Below are positions 16,102 through 24,725 of a DNA stretch of 64,000 bases, piece by piece. Both the position numbers and the translations under genes were made by a program. The stretch's first letter is position 1. Each line of letters opens with the position of its first letter. The DNA comes from Rhodoferax saidenbachensis (lineage in GTDB: Bacteria; Pseudomonadota; Gammaproteobacteria; Burkholderiales; Burkholderiaceae_C): assembly GCF_001955715.1 (NCBI RefSeq), contig NZ_CP019239.1:248001-312000 (forward strand), given 5' to 3'. The notes beneath the pieces are model-generated. The model was not told where the DNA came from. It did no database searches and was given only the letters and a program-made list of their open reading frames with translations.

Positions 16102-17448
16102 ATGGGTGCCGGCCGCTCGCTGCAACTGCGCCTGCTGGTGCTGCTGTCTGTCTCCTTAACCCTGGTGTGGTTGGCCGTAGCGGTATGGACCTGGGTGGAT
16201 GCCCGCCACGAAGTGGACGAACTCATGGACAGCCACCTGGCCCAGGCCGCCGCCATATTGGTGGTGCAGCCGTTGGACCTGGACGACGACGCCGTGGCCG
16301 ATGCGCCAGCCTTGCACAAGTACAGCGCGCGGGTGGCGTTTCAGGTGTTCCATGAAGGCACGCTGGTCATGCGCTCGGCCAATGCCGGGACTGAACCGCT
16401 GAGCCATGAGATCCGTGGCTTCGAGACCGTGCGCGATGGCGGTGAAATCTGGCGTGTGTTTGCCACCCGGGGTGCCGACCGTGATGTGCAGGTGTATGTG
16501 GGTGAGCGGGTGGACGCGCGCAACGACATCGTCTGGGCCATGCTGCGCGGCATGTTGCTGCCCATGGCGTTGGCCTTGCCCGTGCTGGCGGCCTTGTTAT
16601 GGTGGGCGGTGCACCGTGCGCTGGTGCCGTTGCGCGCCCTCAGCCATACGCTGGGCCAGCGCGCACCCGATGCGCTCAACCCGGTCGCCGTGCCCGACGT
16701 GCCGACCGAAATGCAGCCGCTGGTGGCCGCGCTCAACGGCCTGCTGGCCCGCATTGAACGCATGGTGCAAAGCGAGCGGCGCTTCACCGCCGATGCCGCA
16801 CACGAACTGCGCACGCCGATTGCCGCCATCCGCGCCCAGGCGCAGGTGGCCTTGGGGGCCGGGGCAGACAGCGCGCAACGCGACCTGGCTTTGCAGACCA
16901 CGTTGGCCGGGTGTGACCGGGCCGCGCATTTGGTAGACCAACTGCTCGCGTTGGCCCGGCTGGAGACCTCTGCTGCGGCCCCCACCGCAGAGGTCTGCGA
17001 TCTGCGCACCCTGGCCCGGCAGGTCGCCGCAGACTTGGCACCCTCCGCATTAGCCCGTGGGCAGGACCTCGCGCTGGAGGCGGATGCAGACGTGGCCTGC
17101 ACCGTTGCTGCGCCAGCAGTCTGGCTGGCCATGTTGTTGCGCAACCTGCTGGACAATGCCCTGCGCTACAGCCCTGACCGTGCGCGCGTGCTGGTGCGTG
17201 TGGCCCGCACATCCGAACAGGTGGTCTTGGAGGTGCATGACAGCGGCCCTGGCATGGCCAGTGCGGATATGCGGCGCCTGGGCGAGCGGTTTTTCCGGGT
17301 GCTGGGCCACACCCAAAGCGGCAGTGGTCTGGGCTGGTCCATCGTGCGCCGGATCGCGGATGTGACCGGGGCGCAGGTGACCGCGCAATCCTCCGCACTC
17401 CTGGGCGGACTGCATGTGCAGGTGGTGTGGCCCATCCTGCGAAAATAG
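16102..17448 (+). CDS. Sensor histidine kinase (QseC-like)
   Basis: 448-residue membrane histidine kinase. N-terminal helix (about 9-30), a ~115-residue periplasmic region, second helix (about 148-170), HAMP-like linker, H-box FTADAAHELRTPIAAIR (H234), N-box LLRNLLDNALRYSP, G1 box DSGPGM and G2 box GSGLGWSIV. The architecture matches QseC/TctE kinases. It starts 2 bp after the response regulator stop and is probably translationally coupled to it. The periplasmic sensor is short and no known ligand domain is recognisable. Confidence 0.9.
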   Translation: MGAGRSLQLRLLVLLSVSLTLVWLAVAVWTWVDARHEVDELMDSHLAQAAAILVVQPLDLDDDAVADAPALHKYSARVAFQVFHEGTLVMRSANAGTEPLSHEIRGFETVRDGGEIWRVFATRGADRDVQVYVGERVDARNDIVWAMLRGMLLPMALALPVLAALLWWAVHRALVPLRALSHTLGQRAPDALNPVAVPDVPTEMQPLVAALNGLLARIERMVQSERRFTADAAHELRTPIAAIRAQAQVALGAGADSAQRDLALQTTLAGCDRAAHLVDQLLALARLETSAAAPTAEVCDLRTLARQVAADLAPSALARGQDLALEADADVACTVAAPAVWLAMLLRNLLDNALRYSPDRARVLVRVARTSEQVVLEVHDSGPGMASADMRRLGERFFRVLGHTQSGSGLGWSIVRRIADVTGAQVTAQSSALLGGLHVQVVWPILRK

Positions 17449-17452
17449 GCGC

Positions 17453-17887
17453 ATGCAAATTCAAAAAATTCTATTGCCGCTGGCAGCTGTTGTGTTGGTG
17501 GTGGCTGGTTATCGTGCGTATGGCTGGCCCGGCCTGGCGTTGGTGGCCGGTGGTTTGGTGATGTGGCAACTGCTGCACTTCACGCGCATGCTGCACATCC
17601 TCAAGCGCGCGGCCAACCGCCCTATCGGCCATGTGGACAGTGCCGTCATGCTGCACGCCAAACTGGCAGCGGGCCTGCCTCTGCTGCATGTTGTGGCGAT
17701 GACCCGTGCTCTGGGGCAATTGGAGTCGCCCAAAGACACGCAACCCGAGCGCTACCGCTGGACCGACACGGCGCAGTCCAGCGTGGTCTGTGTATTCCTG
17801 GGTGGCAAGCTGCAGAGCTGGGAGCTGACGCGCCCGGCGCCGGATGGCGTGATGGAGCCGACCGACAGTGTGGCGCCAGCCCCGTAA
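17453..17887 (+). CDS. Conserved small membrane protein of unknown function
   Basis: 144-residue protein with two closely spaced N-terminal hydrophobic segments (about 5-20 and 25-43), then a soluble region (HILKRAANRPIGHVDSAVML ...) and a proline-rich acidic tail. I do not recognise a family with assigned function. It begins 4 bp after the kinase stop, so it may be the last gene of that transcript, and ends about 50 bp before ilvE. The chosen ATG at 17453 is the first that does not overlap the kinase. Confidence 0.65.
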   Translation: MQIQKILLPLAAVVLVVAGYRAYGWPGLALVAGGLVMWQLLHFTRMLHILKRAANRPIGHVDSAVMLHAKLAAGLPLLHVVAMTRALGQLESPKDTQPERYRWTDTAQSSVVCVFLGGKLQSWELTRPAPDGVMEPTDSVAPAP

Positions 17888-17935
17888 AATCAGCGTTTCG
17901 CATTCTTTGCCGTTACCCCTTACAAGGACACCCTG

Positions 17936-18874
17936 ATGAGCGTACTACCCCCCTCCATGGCCGATCGCGACGGAAAAATCTGGATGGACGGCCAGATGGT
18001 GGACTGGCGTGACGCCAAGATCCATGTGCTGACCCACACACTGCACTACGGCTGCGGCGCATTCGAAGGCGTGCGGGCCTACAACACGGTCAATGGCCCG
18101 GCCATCTTCCGCCTGGAAGAACACACCGACCGCCTCTTCAACAGCGCCAAGATCCTGCGCATGCAAATCCCGTTCACCAAAGAACAGGTCAACGAAGCAC
18201 AGAAAGCGGTGATCCGCGAGAACAAGCTGGAGTCCGGCTACCTGCGCCCGCTGACTTGGATCGGCGACAAGAAACTGGGCGTCTCGCCCAAAGGCAACAC
18301 CATCCACCTGATGGTTGCCGCCTGGCCCTGGGGCGCCTACCTGGGTGAAGAAGGCATGAAGCGCGGTATCCGTGTGAAGATCTCCAGCTACACCCGCCAC
18401 CACGTCAACATCACCATGACCCAGGCCAAGGCGGTGAGCAACTACACCAACTCCATCCTCGCCAACATGGAAGCCACGGACGACGGTTACGACGAAGCCA
18501 TGCTGCTCGACGCCAACGGCTTTGTGTCGGAAGGCGCGGGCGAGAACCTGTTCGTGGTCAAGGGCGGTGTGGTCTATACGCCCGATCTGTCGGCCGGTGC
18601 GCTCAACGGCATCACCCGCAACACCGTGTTCCACATCTGCAAGGACCTGGGCTTGGAAGTGGTGCAAAAGCGCATCACCCGCGACGAGGTGTATATCTCC
18701 GACGAAGCCTTCTTCACCGGCACCGCCGCCGAAGTGACGCCTATCCGCGAACTGGACCGCATCGAACTCGGCAGCGGCAGCCGTGGCCCCATCACCGAAA
18801 AAATCCAGACCGCGTTTTTTGACATCGTCAACGGCCGCAATCCCAAATACGCCCACTGGCTCACGAAAGTCTGA
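17936..18874 (+). CDS. ilvE: Branched-chain amino acid aminotransferase
   Basis: 312-residue class IV PLP aminotransferase that interconverts Ile, Leu and Val with their 2-oxo acids. Family hallmarks are LTHTLHYGCGAFEGVRAY near the N-terminus, the probable PLP lysine in MTQAKAVSNY, and EGAGENLFVVKGG with GITRNTV. The length is typical. AAGGACACCC precedes the ATG at 17936. A small zinc-finger gene follows by 5 bp and waaF overlaps that, so the three may form one transcript. Confidence 0.94.
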   Translation: MSVLPPSMADRDGKIWMDGQMVDWRDAKIHVLTHTLHYGCGAFEGVRAYNTVNGPAIFRLEEHTDRLFNSAKILRMQIPFTKEQVNEAQKAVIRENKLESGYLRPLTWIGDKKLGVSPKGNTIHLMVAAWPWGAYLGEEGMKRGIRVKISSYTRHHVNITMTQAKAVSNYTNSILANMEATDDGYDEAMLLDANGFVSEGAGENLFVVKGGVVYTPDLSAGALNGITRNTVFHICKDLGLEVVQKRITRDEVYISDEAFFTGTAAEVTPIRELDRIELGSGSRGPITEKIQTAFFDIVNGRNPKYAHWLTKV

Positions 18875-18879
18875 CCACC

Positions 18880-19086
18880 ATGACCCAAGCTGTGATCGAA
18901 ATCCTGGCCAAAGACCTGAACCACCAGGGTGGCGTGTTCTGCCCCAGCCCGCTGGCCGACATGAAGACCTGGAACACCCATCCCAAGGTCTACCTGGACG
19001 TGGCCCGCTCCGGCGAAGCCAAGTGCCCGTATTGCGGCACCGTCTACAAACTGAAAGACGGCGAGCACTTCGCTAGTGGACACTAG
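18880..19086 (+). CDS. CHCC-type zinc-finger protein
   Basis: 68-residue protein with a compact zinc-binding set: FCPSP (C near residue 22), a histidine in NTHPKVYLD, and CPYCGTVYKL (cysteines near 49 and 52). This is the zf-CHCC domain also found in the NDUFS6 complex I subunit and in small bacterial proteins. Its exact role is unknown. Its last 11 bp overlap the start of waaF. Confidence 0.82.
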   Translation: MTQAVIEILAKDLNHQGGVFCPSPLADMKTWNTHPKVYLDVARSGEAKCPYCGTVYKLKDGEHFASGH

Positions 19087-20080
19087 CTCCTTGATCATCG
19101 CGCCCCAATGGATAGGGGACGCGGTGATGACCGAGCCGCTGTTGCGCCGTCTGGCGGCGCGTGGTGAGCGGCTGACCGTAGGCGCATTGCCCTGGGTGGC
19201 GCCGGTCTACCGGGCCATGCCGCAGGTGGCCGAGGTCATTGAATTCCCGTTCGCCCATGGTGGCCTGCAGTTCAAGGCGCGACGCAGCCTGGCGCGGCAG
19301 TTACAGGGCCGATTCAACACCGCGTATGTGCTGCCCAATTCGCTCAAGAGTGCGCTGCTGCCGTTTCTGGCCAGCATTCCCAAACGGGTGGGCTACATGG
19401 GCGAAACGCGGGTGGGTTTACTCACCCACCGGCTGAAAAACCCCGGCAAAAACAGCCGCCCCCCGATGGTGGCCTTCTACTCCGCGCTGAGTGGCGATTC
19501 CGATGTGGCCGATGACCGGCCGCAACTGGCGATTGACCCGGTGATTGTGGAGGCCTCGCTGGCCGGTCTGCAACTGCAGCCGCAGGGCTATTACGTCATG
19601 GCACCCGGCGCAGAGTACGGCCCGGCCAAACGCTGGCCGGCGCAGCACTACGCGGCGCTGGCGCGCCAACTGACCCGGCCCGTGGTCTTGCTGGGCTCGT
19701 CCAAGGAAGCGGCGCTGTGTGTCGAGATTGCCCAGGCGGTCAACGCGGTGGTTCCCGGGCAGTGCCGCGACTGGGCAGGACGCACCACGCTGGACTTGGC
19801 ACTGGCCACGATTGCCGGCGCCCGTGCCATGGTGAGCAATGACTCCGGCTTGATGCACGTGGCGGCTGCCTTTGGTGTGCCGCAGGTGGCGCTGTTCGGT
19901 TCGTCCAGCCCGTTGCACACGCCGCCGCTGAGCCCGCACGCCCAGGTGGTCTGGCTCAAGAACGATCCGGACTACTTTCCGCCGCTGGACTGCGCGCCCT
20001 GTTTCGAGCGCGAGTGCCCGCTCGGCCATACCCGCTGTCTGGTCGATATCCAGCCGTCCAAAGTGCTATCGTATTTGTAG
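19076..20080 (+). CDS. waaF: ADP-heptose--LPS heptosyltransferase II
   Basis: 334-residue GT9-family glycosyltransferase that adds heptose to the inner core of lipopolysaccharide at the cytoplasmic face. Family motifs: APQWIGDAVMTEPLL at the N-terminus, PGAEYGPAKRWP (ADP-heptose region), NDSGLMHVAAAFGVP and ALFGSSSP near the C-terminus. The ATG at 19076 overlaps the zinc-finger gene by 11 bp. The final codons and the TAG stop fall in an R1 repeat, so the C-terminus may be slightly altered by repeat insertion. A terminator follows. Confidence 0.9.
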   Translation: MDTSSLIIAPQWIGDAVMTEPLLRRLAARGERLTVGALPWVAPVYRAMPQVAEVIEFPFAHGGLQFKARRSLARQLQGRFNTAYVLPNSLKSALLPFLASIPKRVGYMGETRVGLLTHRLKNPGKNSRPPMVAFYSALSGDSDVADDRPQLAIDPVIVEASLAGLQLQPQGYYVMAPGAEYGPAKRWPAQHYAALARQLTRPVVLLGSSKEAALCVEIAQAVNAVVPGQCRDWAGRTTLDLALATIAGARAMVSNDSGLMHVAAAFGVPQVALFGSSSPLHTPPLSPHAQVVWLKNDPDYFPPLDCAPCFERECPLGHTRCLVDIQPSKVLSYL

Positions 20081-20120
20081 CTGCTTGCGCAACGCCCATC
20101 GGGGCTAGGCGCCAATTTGG
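20064..20120 (+). repeat. R1 repeat at the waaF 3' end
   Basis: TGTAGCTGCTTGCGC ... GGGGCTAGGCGCCAATTTGG. The TAG of TAGCTGCTTGCGC is the waaF stop codon. Confidence 0.8.
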
Positions 20121-20123
20121 CAT

Positions 20124-20153
20124 AAAAAAAAGCCATCCGTGAGGATGGCTTTG
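20124..20153 (+). terminator. waaF terminator
   Basis: Hairpin AGCCATCC-GTGA-GGATGGCT with A-run before and TTT after, about 50 bp past the waaF stop. Confidence 0.8.
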
Positions 20154-20325
20154 TAAAAGTCCCCGAAGGGACGTCGTTGGAACCGTTTGAAGCAAACCTA
20201 TTGGTTGGTTTGGCTTCTTTTCTTTGAACTGTGACAGCAGTTGGGTGAACTTTAGGGGTTCGCAACGCTTTGCGGTATCCCCCATTCGGGTGAATTTGCA
20301 GGGTTTTTTGTAAATATTTACAAAA
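20154..20325. other. Gene-free segment with palindrome and a repeated 17-mer
   Basis: Between two terminators. No coding frame is credible. It contains ATCCCCCATTCGGGTGA at 20277-20293, which recurs identically at 36716-36732, and a perfect 24-bp palindrome (TTTTTTGTAAATATTTACAAAAAA) at 20304-20327. It may hold a regulator site or a short transcript; no function is recognised. Confidence 0.5.
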
Positions 20326-20356
20326 AAAAGGCCGAATTCTGGGGTTTCGGCCTTTT
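20326..20356 (-). terminator. Bidirectional terminator after RstB-like gene
   Basis: AAGGCCGAA-N9-TTCGGCCTT hairpin flanked by A-run and T-run, 60 bp downstream of the sensor kinase stop on the minus strand. Confidence 0.8.
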
Positions 20357-20416
20357 GGGCAGGCCGTCTTGGCGCTTTCGCGCCGGCTTGCCGTGGTTTA
20401 AAACCTTGAACAGGCG

Positions 20417-21679
20417 CTAAGACGCCCCGGGCAGGCGCACTTCAAAAGATGCACCGCCTTGCGGGCGGTTGCTGCAGCGCACCGTGCCGCCATGGCGCAG
20501 GGTGATGGACTTCACCAGCGAAAGACCCAGTCCCACCCCCCCATCCCGCTCGGAGGCGCCGGGCAGGCGGTAAAACGGTTCAAAAATACGGGTTTGCAGC
20601 GCTTCCGGCACACCCGGGCCTGCGTCGTTCACCTGCAGAACCGCATGCGCACCCTCCTGGCGCAGCACCACCTGCACCTCACCCTTGCCATACCGCTGGG
20701 CGTTTTCCAGCAGGTTGCGCACTACGCGGCGCAGCAGCTTGCTCACCCCGGGCACCAGCAGCGTGGTCTGGGCGACCTCCAACTGGGCGCCTGTGCGCGC
20801 GCATTCTTCTGCCGCCAGGCCCACCAGGTCTACCGGCTCCACGGTGCCCAGATCGGCCTCGCGCGCGTCCAGGCGGCTGGCCAGCAGGATTTCCTCGATC
20901 AACTGGTCCAGTTCGCCAATGTTGCGGGCGATTTCTTCCTGGTCGGCCAGGCTGGGGGCCGTGCCCATCAGCTCCAGTCCCATGCGGATGCGTGTGAGCG
21001 GCGAGCGCAGTTCGTGGGAGGCATTGGCCAGCAACGACTTTTGGGAGGCCAGGAGCGCGTCCTGCGCTTTAACGAGTGTTTCGATCTGCTGCGCTGCGTG
21101 GTTGAAACGCGTGGCCAAGTAGCCGACTTCGTCATCCCCCTCCTGTGGCATGCGCACGCTCAGGTTGCCGTCGCCCCACTGCTGCACGCTGTGTTGCAAG
21201 GCTTCGAGCCGCCTTGTCAGCCGCCGCACGATGGGGTAGGTGGCCAGCGCCACCGCAATGGCCACCAGACCCAGGGTCCAGAGGAAACCAAAGGGCGCGG
21301 CCCAGGTGTTTTTGGGGGGGCGCGGCATGTGCAGGTGCATGGTCTGCCCATCCTGCATGCGCACGACAAATTCGGGGCCGCTGCCAAACCGGCTTTTGCG
21401 ATCGCTTTCATCAGCGTCGTCTTCGTCCGGGGTGGTTCCCGCGGCGTTGGGCGTGGCGGTAGCGTCGCGTTTTTCGGTTCGCAATTCGGGTGGAGGCGGA
21501 GGGCGTGAGCGGCGTGCCTGGCCGCTGCCAATGATTTCACCTACGGCGTTGCGCACCACCACTTCCCGCAGGGGCGGGTCCGCTGCCATGCGCCAGGCCC
21601 AGCCCACCAGCAAAGTCAGTACCGCCACGGCCAGCACGACGGCCAGCCAGATGCGTACATACAGCTTTTTCAGGAACAC
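20417..21679 (-). CDS. Sensor histidine kinase (RstB-like)
   Basis: 420-residue membrane kinase: N-terminal helix (about 9-30), periplasmic region with a proline/acidic low-complexity stretch (about 58-98), second helix (about 130-150), HAMP, H-box LLANASHELRSPLTRIRMG (H222), N-box LLENAQRYG, and DAGPGVP and GVGLGLSLV ATP-binding boxes. It lies 12 bp downstream of its cognate response regulator gene. In family terms it is close to RstB/CpxA-like sensors; the signal is unknown. Confidence 0.9.
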   Translation of the reverse strand: MFLKKLYVRIWLAVVLAVAVLTLLVGWAWRMAADPPLREVVVRNAVGEIIGSGQARRSRPPPPPELRTEKRDATATPNAAGTTPDEDDADESDRKSRFGSGPEFVVRMQDGQTMHLHMPRPPKNTWAAPFGFLWTLGLVAIAVALATYPIVRRLTRRLEALQHSVQQWGDGNLSVRMPQEGDDEVGYLATRFNHAAQQIETLVKAQDALLASQKSLLANASHELRSPLTRIRMGLELMGTAPSLADQEEIARNIGELDQLIEEILLASRLDAREADLGTVEPVDLVGLAAEECARTGAQLEVAQTTLLVPGVSKLLRRVVRNLLENAQRYGKGEVQVVLRQEGAHAVLQVNDAGPGVPEALQTRIFEPFYRLPGASERDGGVGLGLSLVKSITLRHGGTVRCSNRPQGGASFEVRLPGAS

Positions 21680-21691
21680 GGAGGAATGACC

Positions 21692-22408
21692 TTAGTCTTG
21701 TTGCCGCGCGAAGACGTAACCCACACCACGCACGGTGAGAATGCGTTTGGGGTTCTTGGGGTCGGCTTCAATGGCTGCACGGATGCGGCCCATGTGCACG
21801 TCAATCGAGCGGTCAAAGGCTTCGAGTTCCCGGCCGCGCACGGCTTCCATGATCTGGTCGCGCGTCAGCACGCGCCCGGCGCGTTCGGCCAGGGCGGCCA
21901 GCAGGTCAAACTGGTACGAGGTCAGTTCCCGTGCGGCATTGGCCACGGTCACGGTGCGTGCGTCGCGGTCGATCTCCAGCGAACCAAAACGCAGGGCCTT
22001 GCCGGTGCTGGTGGGGCCATCGACCTTGCGTCGCAGGATGGCGCGGATGCGGGCCAGCAGTTCACGCGGCTCAAACGGTTTGGGCAGATAGTCGTCCGCA
22101 CCCATCTCCAGCCCGATGATGCGGTCCATGGGGTCACCCTTGGCAGTCAGCATGAGGATGGGGATTTGCGCCAGGTGGGAAGGGAGCGCACGGATGCGTC
22201 GGCACACTTCCAGCCCATCCATATCGGGCAGCATCAAGTCCAGAATCACCAGCTCGGGCTGTGCGGTGGACTCGGCGGCCGTGAGTCGGGCCAGGCCACT
22301 GGCACCATCGCCCGCGGTGGCGAGCGTGAATCCGTTTTGTTCCAGGTACTTGGCCACCATGGCGGCCAGGCGGGCGTCGTCCTCAATCATCAGCAGTTGT
22401 TGGCTCAT
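21692..22408 (-). CDS. OmpR-family response regulator (RstA-like)
   Basis: 238-residue regulator with receiver domain (acidic ED at 9-10, phospho-acceptor D57 in LILDLMLPDMDG, lysine in YLPKPFEP) and OmpR winged-helix DNA-binding domain ending RILTVRGVGYVF. First gene of a two-gene unit with the RstB-like kinase. The gap to the converging AmpG-like gene contains an R1 copy. Target genes are not evident. Confidence 0.9.
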   Translation of the reverse strand: MSQQLLMIEDDARLAAMVAKYLEQNGFTLATAGDGASGLARLTAAESTAQPELVILDLMLPDMDGLEVCRRIRALPSHLAQIPILMLTAKGDPMDRIIGLEMGADDYLPKPFEPRELLARIRAILRRKVDGPTSTGKALRFGSLEIDRDARTVTVANAARELTSYQFDLLAALAERAGRVLTRDQIMEAVRGRELEAFDRSIDVHMGRIRAAIEADPKNPKRILTVRGVGYVFARQQD

Positions 22409-22480
22409 GGCTTCAGTCTAGTCCTGGGGGCGGTGGGGCGTGTGCCGCGCAGTTGAAGTGTCTGTAAAGATACGTAAACA

Positions 22481-22539
22481 ATGCTACCAAATCAATAGCT
22501 GCTTGCGCATATCCCTCAAGGGCTGGAGGGCGATTTGAC
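22481..22539 (+). repeat. R1 repeat at the AmpG-like gene 3' end
   Basis: ATCAATAGCTGCTTGCGC ... CTCAAGGGCTGGAGGGCGATTTG. On the minus strand it encodes the terminal KSPSSP and TGA stop of the transporter gene. Confidence 0.8.
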
Positions 22540-23871
22540 CCTTGAAGCCAGCCACACGAGTCCCAGTACCGGTACGCCCAGCAACGCGGTGGAGGTGAAG
22601 AAGCTGGCGTAACCAAAATGGTCCACATACAGGCCGGAATAACCCGCCACGAATTTGGGGAGCAGCAGCATCATGGAGCTGAACAACGCGTACTGGGTGG
22701 CCGAGTAGTTCACATTGGTTAGCGACGACAGGTAGGCGATAAACGCTGCCGAGGCGATGCCGCTGGCCAGGTTGTCCGCCGAGATCACAAAGATCAATCG
22801 GGTCACGTCGTGCCCCTGGCCTGCCAGCCAGGCAAACAACAGGTTGCTGCCCGCGCTGAGCACCGCGCCCAGCATCAGCACCCGCATCACGCCCACCCGC
22901 ATGGCCAGTGCGCCGCCGACAAAGGCTCCGGCCAGCGTCATCACGACGCCGTAGATCTTGGTGACTGCGGCCACCTCGTCCTTGGTGTAGCCCATGTCCA
23001 CGTAGAAAGGGTTGGCCATGATGCCCATCACCACATCGCTGATGCGGTAGGTGGCGATCAGGGCCAGGATCAGTGCGGCCTGCCAACGGTAGCGCTGCAC
23101 AAAATCGGCAAATGGGGCGACCAGCGCGCCTTGCAGCCACTCGCGCGCGTTGCGCGCCGGAGCCAACACCATGCGCGCGGGCTCCGCCGAAAAAAGTACC
23201 GTCAGCACGCCGGGCAACATGCTCGCCGCCATGGCCAGGTAGGCGGTTTGCCAAGCGGCGTGCTGGTAGGTCGCAGCCGCACCTGCCACCGCTGCGGGCA
23301 CTTCGGCGCGCGCGGCCAGCCATAACGTGCCTGCACCGGCCCAGATCATGGCCAGGCGGTAACCAGTCTGGTAAGTGGCGGCCAGTGCGGCCTGGTGCCG
23401 GGTGTCGGCGGATTCAATGCGAAACGCGTCCAACGCAATGTCCTGTGTGGCAGACCCCACGGCCACCGCCACGGCACACCACACCATCGTGGCGAGGGAC
23501 TGCTGCGGATCGGTCAGGGCCATCAAGACCAGCGCCACCATGATCATGGCCTGTGACGCTAGCAACCAACTGCGACGGCGTCCCAGCACACGGGTCAGCA
23601 CAGGGATGGGCAGACGGTCCACCAGCGGCGACCAGACCCACTTGAAACCATACGCCAGCCCGACCCAGCTTAAAAATCCGATGGTGGTGCGGTCGATGCC
23701 CGCCTCGCGCAGCCAGAAACTCAAGGTGCCAAACACCAGCAGCAGTGGTAGCCCGGCAGAAAAACCCAGTGACAACATGCGCAAGGAGGCGGGCTCCAGG
23801 TACACCCTCAAGGTCTGCGCCCAGGTGGGCTTGGCCGCCGTGGCGGAGATCTTGGGGGGGGGCATCGTCAT
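22516..23871 (-). CDS. AmpG-like MFS permease (muropeptide importer family)
   Basis: 451-residue MFS permease with about 12-14 helices. The opening ASLRMLSLGFSAGLPLLLVF, FLSWVGLAYGFKWVWSPLVD and GSATQDIALDAFRIE are AmpG-family landmarks, suggesting import of anhydromuropeptides released in cell-wall turnover. The frame extends to 24030, but the ATG at 23871 (or 23865) follows the family N-terminus and avoids overlap with the divergent protease. The last six residues and the stop codon are encoded by an R1 repeat. Confidence 0.82.
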   Translation of the reverse strand: MTMPPPKISATAAKPTWAQTLRVYLEPASLRMLSLGFSAGLPLLLVFGTLSFWLREAGIDRTTIGFLSWVGLAYGFKWVWSPLVDRLPIPVLTRVLGRRRSWLLASQAMIMVALVLMALTDPQQSLATMVWCAVAVAVGSATQDIALDAFRIESADTRHQAALAATYQTGYRLAMIWAGAGTLWLAARAEVPAAVAGAAATYQHAAWQTAYLAMAASMLPGVLTVLFSAEPARMVLAPARNAREWLQGALVAPFADFVQRYRWQAALILALIATYRISDVVMGIMANPFYVDMGYTKDEVAAVTKIYGVVMTLAGAFVGGALAMRVGVMRVLMLGAVLSAGSNLLFAWLAGQGHDVTRLIFVISADNLASGIASAAFIAYLSSLTNVNYSATQYALFSSMMLLLPKFVAGYSGLYVDHFGYASFFTSTALLGVPVLGLVWLASRVKSPSSP

Positions 23872-23889
23872 GCGGGAATAATACCGTTC

Positions 23890-24702
23890 ATGAAATACAC
23901 GATTGCTGTTGCCGTATTGTGGTTGGGCCTGGTGCCGGGCAGTTGGGCGCGCGAGGGTGTGGAAGTCGGCGGAAACTCGGCCTTTTCCAACCTGGTGTCG
24001 GCCGAGCAGGTGGAGAAGTCCGCTGCACAACAGTACGCACAGACGCTGTCACAGGCCGCCAGCAAAAATGCGCTGGCTTCCAAAGACAATGCCCAGGTGC
24101 TGCGCCTGCGTGCCATTGCGCGGCGCATCATTCCGAATGCGATGGAATGGAACCCGCGTGCGAATGGATGGCAGTGGGAGGTCAACCTGATCAACGCTGA
24201 CCAGATCAATGCGTTTTGCATGCCCGGTGGCAAGATTGCCTTCTACAGCGGCATCCTGAACCAACTCAAACTGACCGAAGACGAGGCGGCCATGGTCATG
24301 GGCCATGAGATCGCCCACGCGTTGCGCGAGCATGCGCGTGAACGCATGGGCAAAAACGCCGCCACCGGCATAGGGGCCAGTTTGCTGAGTCAGGTGTTGG
24401 GGCTGGGTGAGCTCGGGCAGACGGTGACCAACTACGGTGCGCAGTTGCTCACGCTGACCTTCAGCCGCGCGGACGAATCAGAGGCTGACCTGGTGGGGAT
24501 GGAGTTGGCCGCACGCGCCGGGTACGACCCGCGCGCAGGCGTCACCCTGTGGAAAAAGATGGGCGCCGCCAACCAGTCGGCACCACCGCAGTGGTTGTCT
24601 ACCCACCCCTCCGGCAGTACCCGCATTGCCGAAATTGAAGCCAACCTGCCCAAGGTGATGCCGCTGTACCAGCGGGCCAAAGCGGGCAAGAGCGGAGGCT
24701 GA
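23890..24702 (+). CDS. M48-family metalloprotease
   Basis: 270-residue exported zinc protease. Signal peptide ends near GSWA|REG (about residue 20). The catalytic HEIAH motif is at 139-143, with the downstream glutamate in SRADESEADLVG. It resembles the LoiP/YggG family, which handles misfolded envelope proteins; here no lipobox cysteine is seen, so it is probably periplasmic and soluble. Divergent from the AmpG-like gene by about 18 bp. Confidence 0.88.
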   Translation: MKYTIAVAVLWLGLVPGSWAREGVEVGGNSAFSNLVSAEQVEKSAAQQYAQTLSQAASKNALASKDNAQVLRLRAIARRIIPNAMEWNPRANGWQWEVNLINADQINAFCMPGGKIAFYSGILNQLKLTEDEAAMVMGHEIAHALREHARERMGKNAATGIGASLLSQVLGLGELGQTVTNYGAQLLTLTFSRADESEADLVGMELAARAGYDPRAGVTLWKKMGAANQSAPPQWLSTHPSGSTRIAEIEANLPKVMPLYQRAKAGKSGG

Positions 24703-24725
24703 GGCTCTGCCCCACAAACTCCGGC

